From NCBI GenBank assembly GCA_947587565.1, contig CANPYA010000075.1, positions 1 to 6,103 of the forward strand: 6,103 bases of DNA, given 5' to 3'. Position 1 is the first letter of the stretch. The number at the start of each line of letters is the position of its first letter. The stretch is from an uncultured Bacilli bacterium (GTDB lineage Bacteria; Bacillota_I; Bacilli_A; RF39; UBA660). Shown piece after piece: positions 4,686 to 6,103 of this stretch. Position numbers and translations under genes: made by a program. The notes below the pieces were generated by a model. It searched no databases. It saw only the letters and a list, made by a program, of their open reading frames with translations, and was not told the origin of the DNA.

Positions 4686-5933
4686 ATGGAACAAAGTATT
4701 TTATGTATTGATTTAAAAAGTTTTTTTGCCTCCGTTGAATGTATCCAACAAGGCTTAGATCCTTTTAATTATCCTTTAGTAGTTGCTAATCCAAATCAAG
4801 GAAACGGGGCAATTACTCTAGCCGTCACTCCTTACTTAAAAAAATTAGGGGTAAAATCCCGGGGTCGCCTTTATGAAATACCCAAGAATATTACTTATCA
4901 TATTGCTAAGCCCCGTATGAATTTATATATTACTAAAAGTAAAGAAGTTATTAGTATCTATCTAGATTATGTTAGTGATGAAGATTTACATGTTTACTCC
5001 ATTGATGAATGTTTCTTAGATGTCACTAATTATTTAAAATTATATAAGAAAACTCCTTTAGAACTCGCCCAAGATATTTTAAAAACCATTTATGAAAAAA
5101 CGGGACTAACCGCTACTTGTGGGATTGGATCCAATATGCTTTTAGCCAAAGTTGCCATGGATATTGAAGCCAAACATAATCCCAATAATATTGCTGTTTG
5201 GACCTATGACGACGTTAAAGAAAAACTATGGCCAATTGCACCTCTTTCTGAAATGTGGGGGATCGGGAAACACATGGAAAAGAATCTAAATAAGATGAAT
5301 ATTTATTCGGTTGGAGATTTAGCTAATACTGATAAATTCTTATTAAAAGATAAATTTGGAATTATGGGCTTAGAACTTTGGAATCACGCGAATGGTATTG
5401 ATACGAGTAAAATTAAAGATTTTAAGAAAATGGCTAAAACGGAATCATATAGTCATTCGCAAGTTTTATTTAAAGATTACAACGAAAGTAATATTCCATT
5501 AATTATTTCCGAAATGGTGGAACTTTTAGCAGCCCGCCTTAGGAAAAATAATAAACTTACCAAATTAGTTGGGCTTGGTATTGGCTATTCGAAAGAAATT
5601 GACAATGGTTTTTATCATTCTATTAAACTAGATCAAGCCACTGATTCCATTAGTGAAATAACTAAATATTGTTTAATGATTTTTGATAAATATTATGAGT
5701 ATTTACCTATTCGGAAAGTTACCGTCTGCTGTGGTAATTTAGAGAAAAAAGAAGCAAGGCAATTAAGTCTATTTGAAAAAGAAGATATAAGACAAGATAA
5801 AGAAAACATCAATCTAACAATTGATGAAATTAAAAATAAGTATGGGGCTAATAGTATTTTAAAAGCTTCTAATTTATTAAAAGACTCGACAGCGATTGAA
5901 AGAAATAAAAAAGTAGGTGGACATTATGAATAA
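4686..5933 (+). CDS. Y-family translesion DNA polymerase, UvrX/YqjW type
   Basis: This is an error-prone polymerase for bypassing DNA damage. In the 415-residue product the palm motif CIDLKSFFASVEC (D9 metal ligand, F13/F14 steric-gate region) and YSIDECFLDVT (D107, E108 catalytic) are intact. GIGSNMLLAKVAMDIEAKHN (about 146-165) and the helix-hairpin-helix region PLSEMWGIGKHMEKNLNKMN (about 186-205) follow, then the little-finger domain. QLSLF (359-363) is a canonical beta-clamp binding motif, and the tail SILKASNLL...STAIERNKKVGGH is typical of the UvrX/YqjW subgroup rather than DinB. I start at ATG 4686 because AAGGAG (4671-4676) is 9 bases upstream; the ATG at 4677 touches the SD. Its 3' end overlaps the YolD-like gene. 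Probably SOS-regulated through the operator at 4653-4666. Confidence 0.95.
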   Translation: MEQSILCIDLKSFFASVECIQQGLDPFNYPLVVANPNQGNGAITLAVTPYLKKLGVKSRGRLYEIPKNITYHIAKPRMNLYITKSKEVISIYLDYVSDEDLHVYSIDECFLDVTNYLKLYKKTPLELAQDILKTIYEKTGLTATCGIGSNMLLAKVAMDIEAKHNPNNIAVWTYDDVKEKLWPIAPLSEMWGIGKHMEKNLNKMNIYSVGDLANTDKFLLKDKFGIMGLELWNHANGIDTSKIKDFKKMAKTESYSHSQVLFKDYNESNIPLIISEMVELLAARLRKNNKLTKLVGLGIGYSKEIDNGFYHSIKLDQATDSISEITKYCLMIFDKYYEYLPIRKVTVCCGNLEKKEARQLSLFEKEDIRQDKENINLTIDEIKNKYGANSILKASNLLKDSTAIERNKKVGGHYE

Positions 5934-6103
5934 TGAAGTAATTGACCGAGGGATTATTAAATGGCAACCGTTTAATTCTTGTTTTAATTCAGAAGAAGTT
6001 ATTAAAGATTTAAAAATAAAAAAGGCAAGAAAAATATTTCCAACTCTTTCTGAAGACCAAATAAATTTAATTTCTGAAGAAATTCTTACGGCTTACAATT
6101 TAA
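5926..6103 (+). CDS. YolD-like protein, 3' end cut by window edge
   Basis: The 59 visible residues begin MNNEVIDRGIIKWQPFNSCF; D-R-G-x-I-K-W near the N-terminus is the hallmark of the YolD-like family. This small protein is commonly encoded directly after UvrX/YqjW-type polymerases in Bacillota and is thought to act with them as an accessory or regulator; the exact role is not shown by the sequence. The start ATG (5926-5928) has SD AGGTGG (5915-5920) with 5 bases of spacing, provided by the polymerase codons for its VGGH tail. It overlaps the polymerase gene by 8 bases in another frame, so the two should be translationally coupled. The family is usually about 100-120 residues, so about half is missing here. 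Confidence 0.85.
   Translation, partial: MNNEVIDRGIIKWQPFNSCFNSEEVIKDLKIKKARKIFPTLSEDQINLISEEILTAYNL

Overview
This is an AT-rich (roughly 30% GC) bacterial window with Shine-Dalgarno sequences of the AAGGAGG type, a T-box leader, an L20-type leader, a lipobox lipoprotein and a UvrX/YolD-type gene pair. Together these point to a low-GC Bacillota, plausibly an uncultured gut Bacilli lineage related to Mollicutes; the lineage is inference. UGA appears as the natural stop of yidD, thrS and the metallo-hydrolase gene, and Trp is read from UGG, so the genetic code is the standard bacterial one and not the Mycoplasma code.

Minus strand, reading from right to left (4571 down to 1): yidD; a T-box leader that probably senses tRNA-Thr; an MBL-fold metallo-hydrolase; thrS, which overlaps the hydrolase gene by 4 bases; a small lipoprotein gene overlapping the end of thrS; a promoter; an L20-type attenuator leader; then infC (IF3), rpmI (L35) and rplT (L20), the last cut off by the window edge. 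Plus strand, starting at 4686: a UvrX/YqjW-type Y-family DNA polymerase with a LexA-box-like operator, followed by an overlapping YolD-like gene cut off at the right edge.

The regulation is the richest part. Both minus-strand operons begin with a conditional terminator: the T-box terminator at about 4120-4155 and the infC leader terminator at about 1057-1083, the latter with an 11-bp competing antiterminator. No ordinary terminator is visible after yidD or after the lipoprotein gene, so these regulated terminators may also end the upstream transcripts. infC very probably starts at AUA, the classic rare-start arrangement used for IF3 autoregulation. yidD appears to be transcribed as a leaderless mRNA.

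Functionally, the minus strand carries translation genes (threonyl-tRNA charging, initiation factor, two 50S proteins) and a membrane-insertion factor, while the plus strand carries a DNA-damage tolerance cassette. I see no CRISPR array, IS element, tRNA or rRNA gene. No gene-free stretch exceeds 300 bases; the longest (4099-4352) is filled by the T-box leader and its promoter. I do not see a clearly undescribed multi-gene system. The least explained genes are the MBL-fold hydrolase under T-box control and the small lipoprotein.
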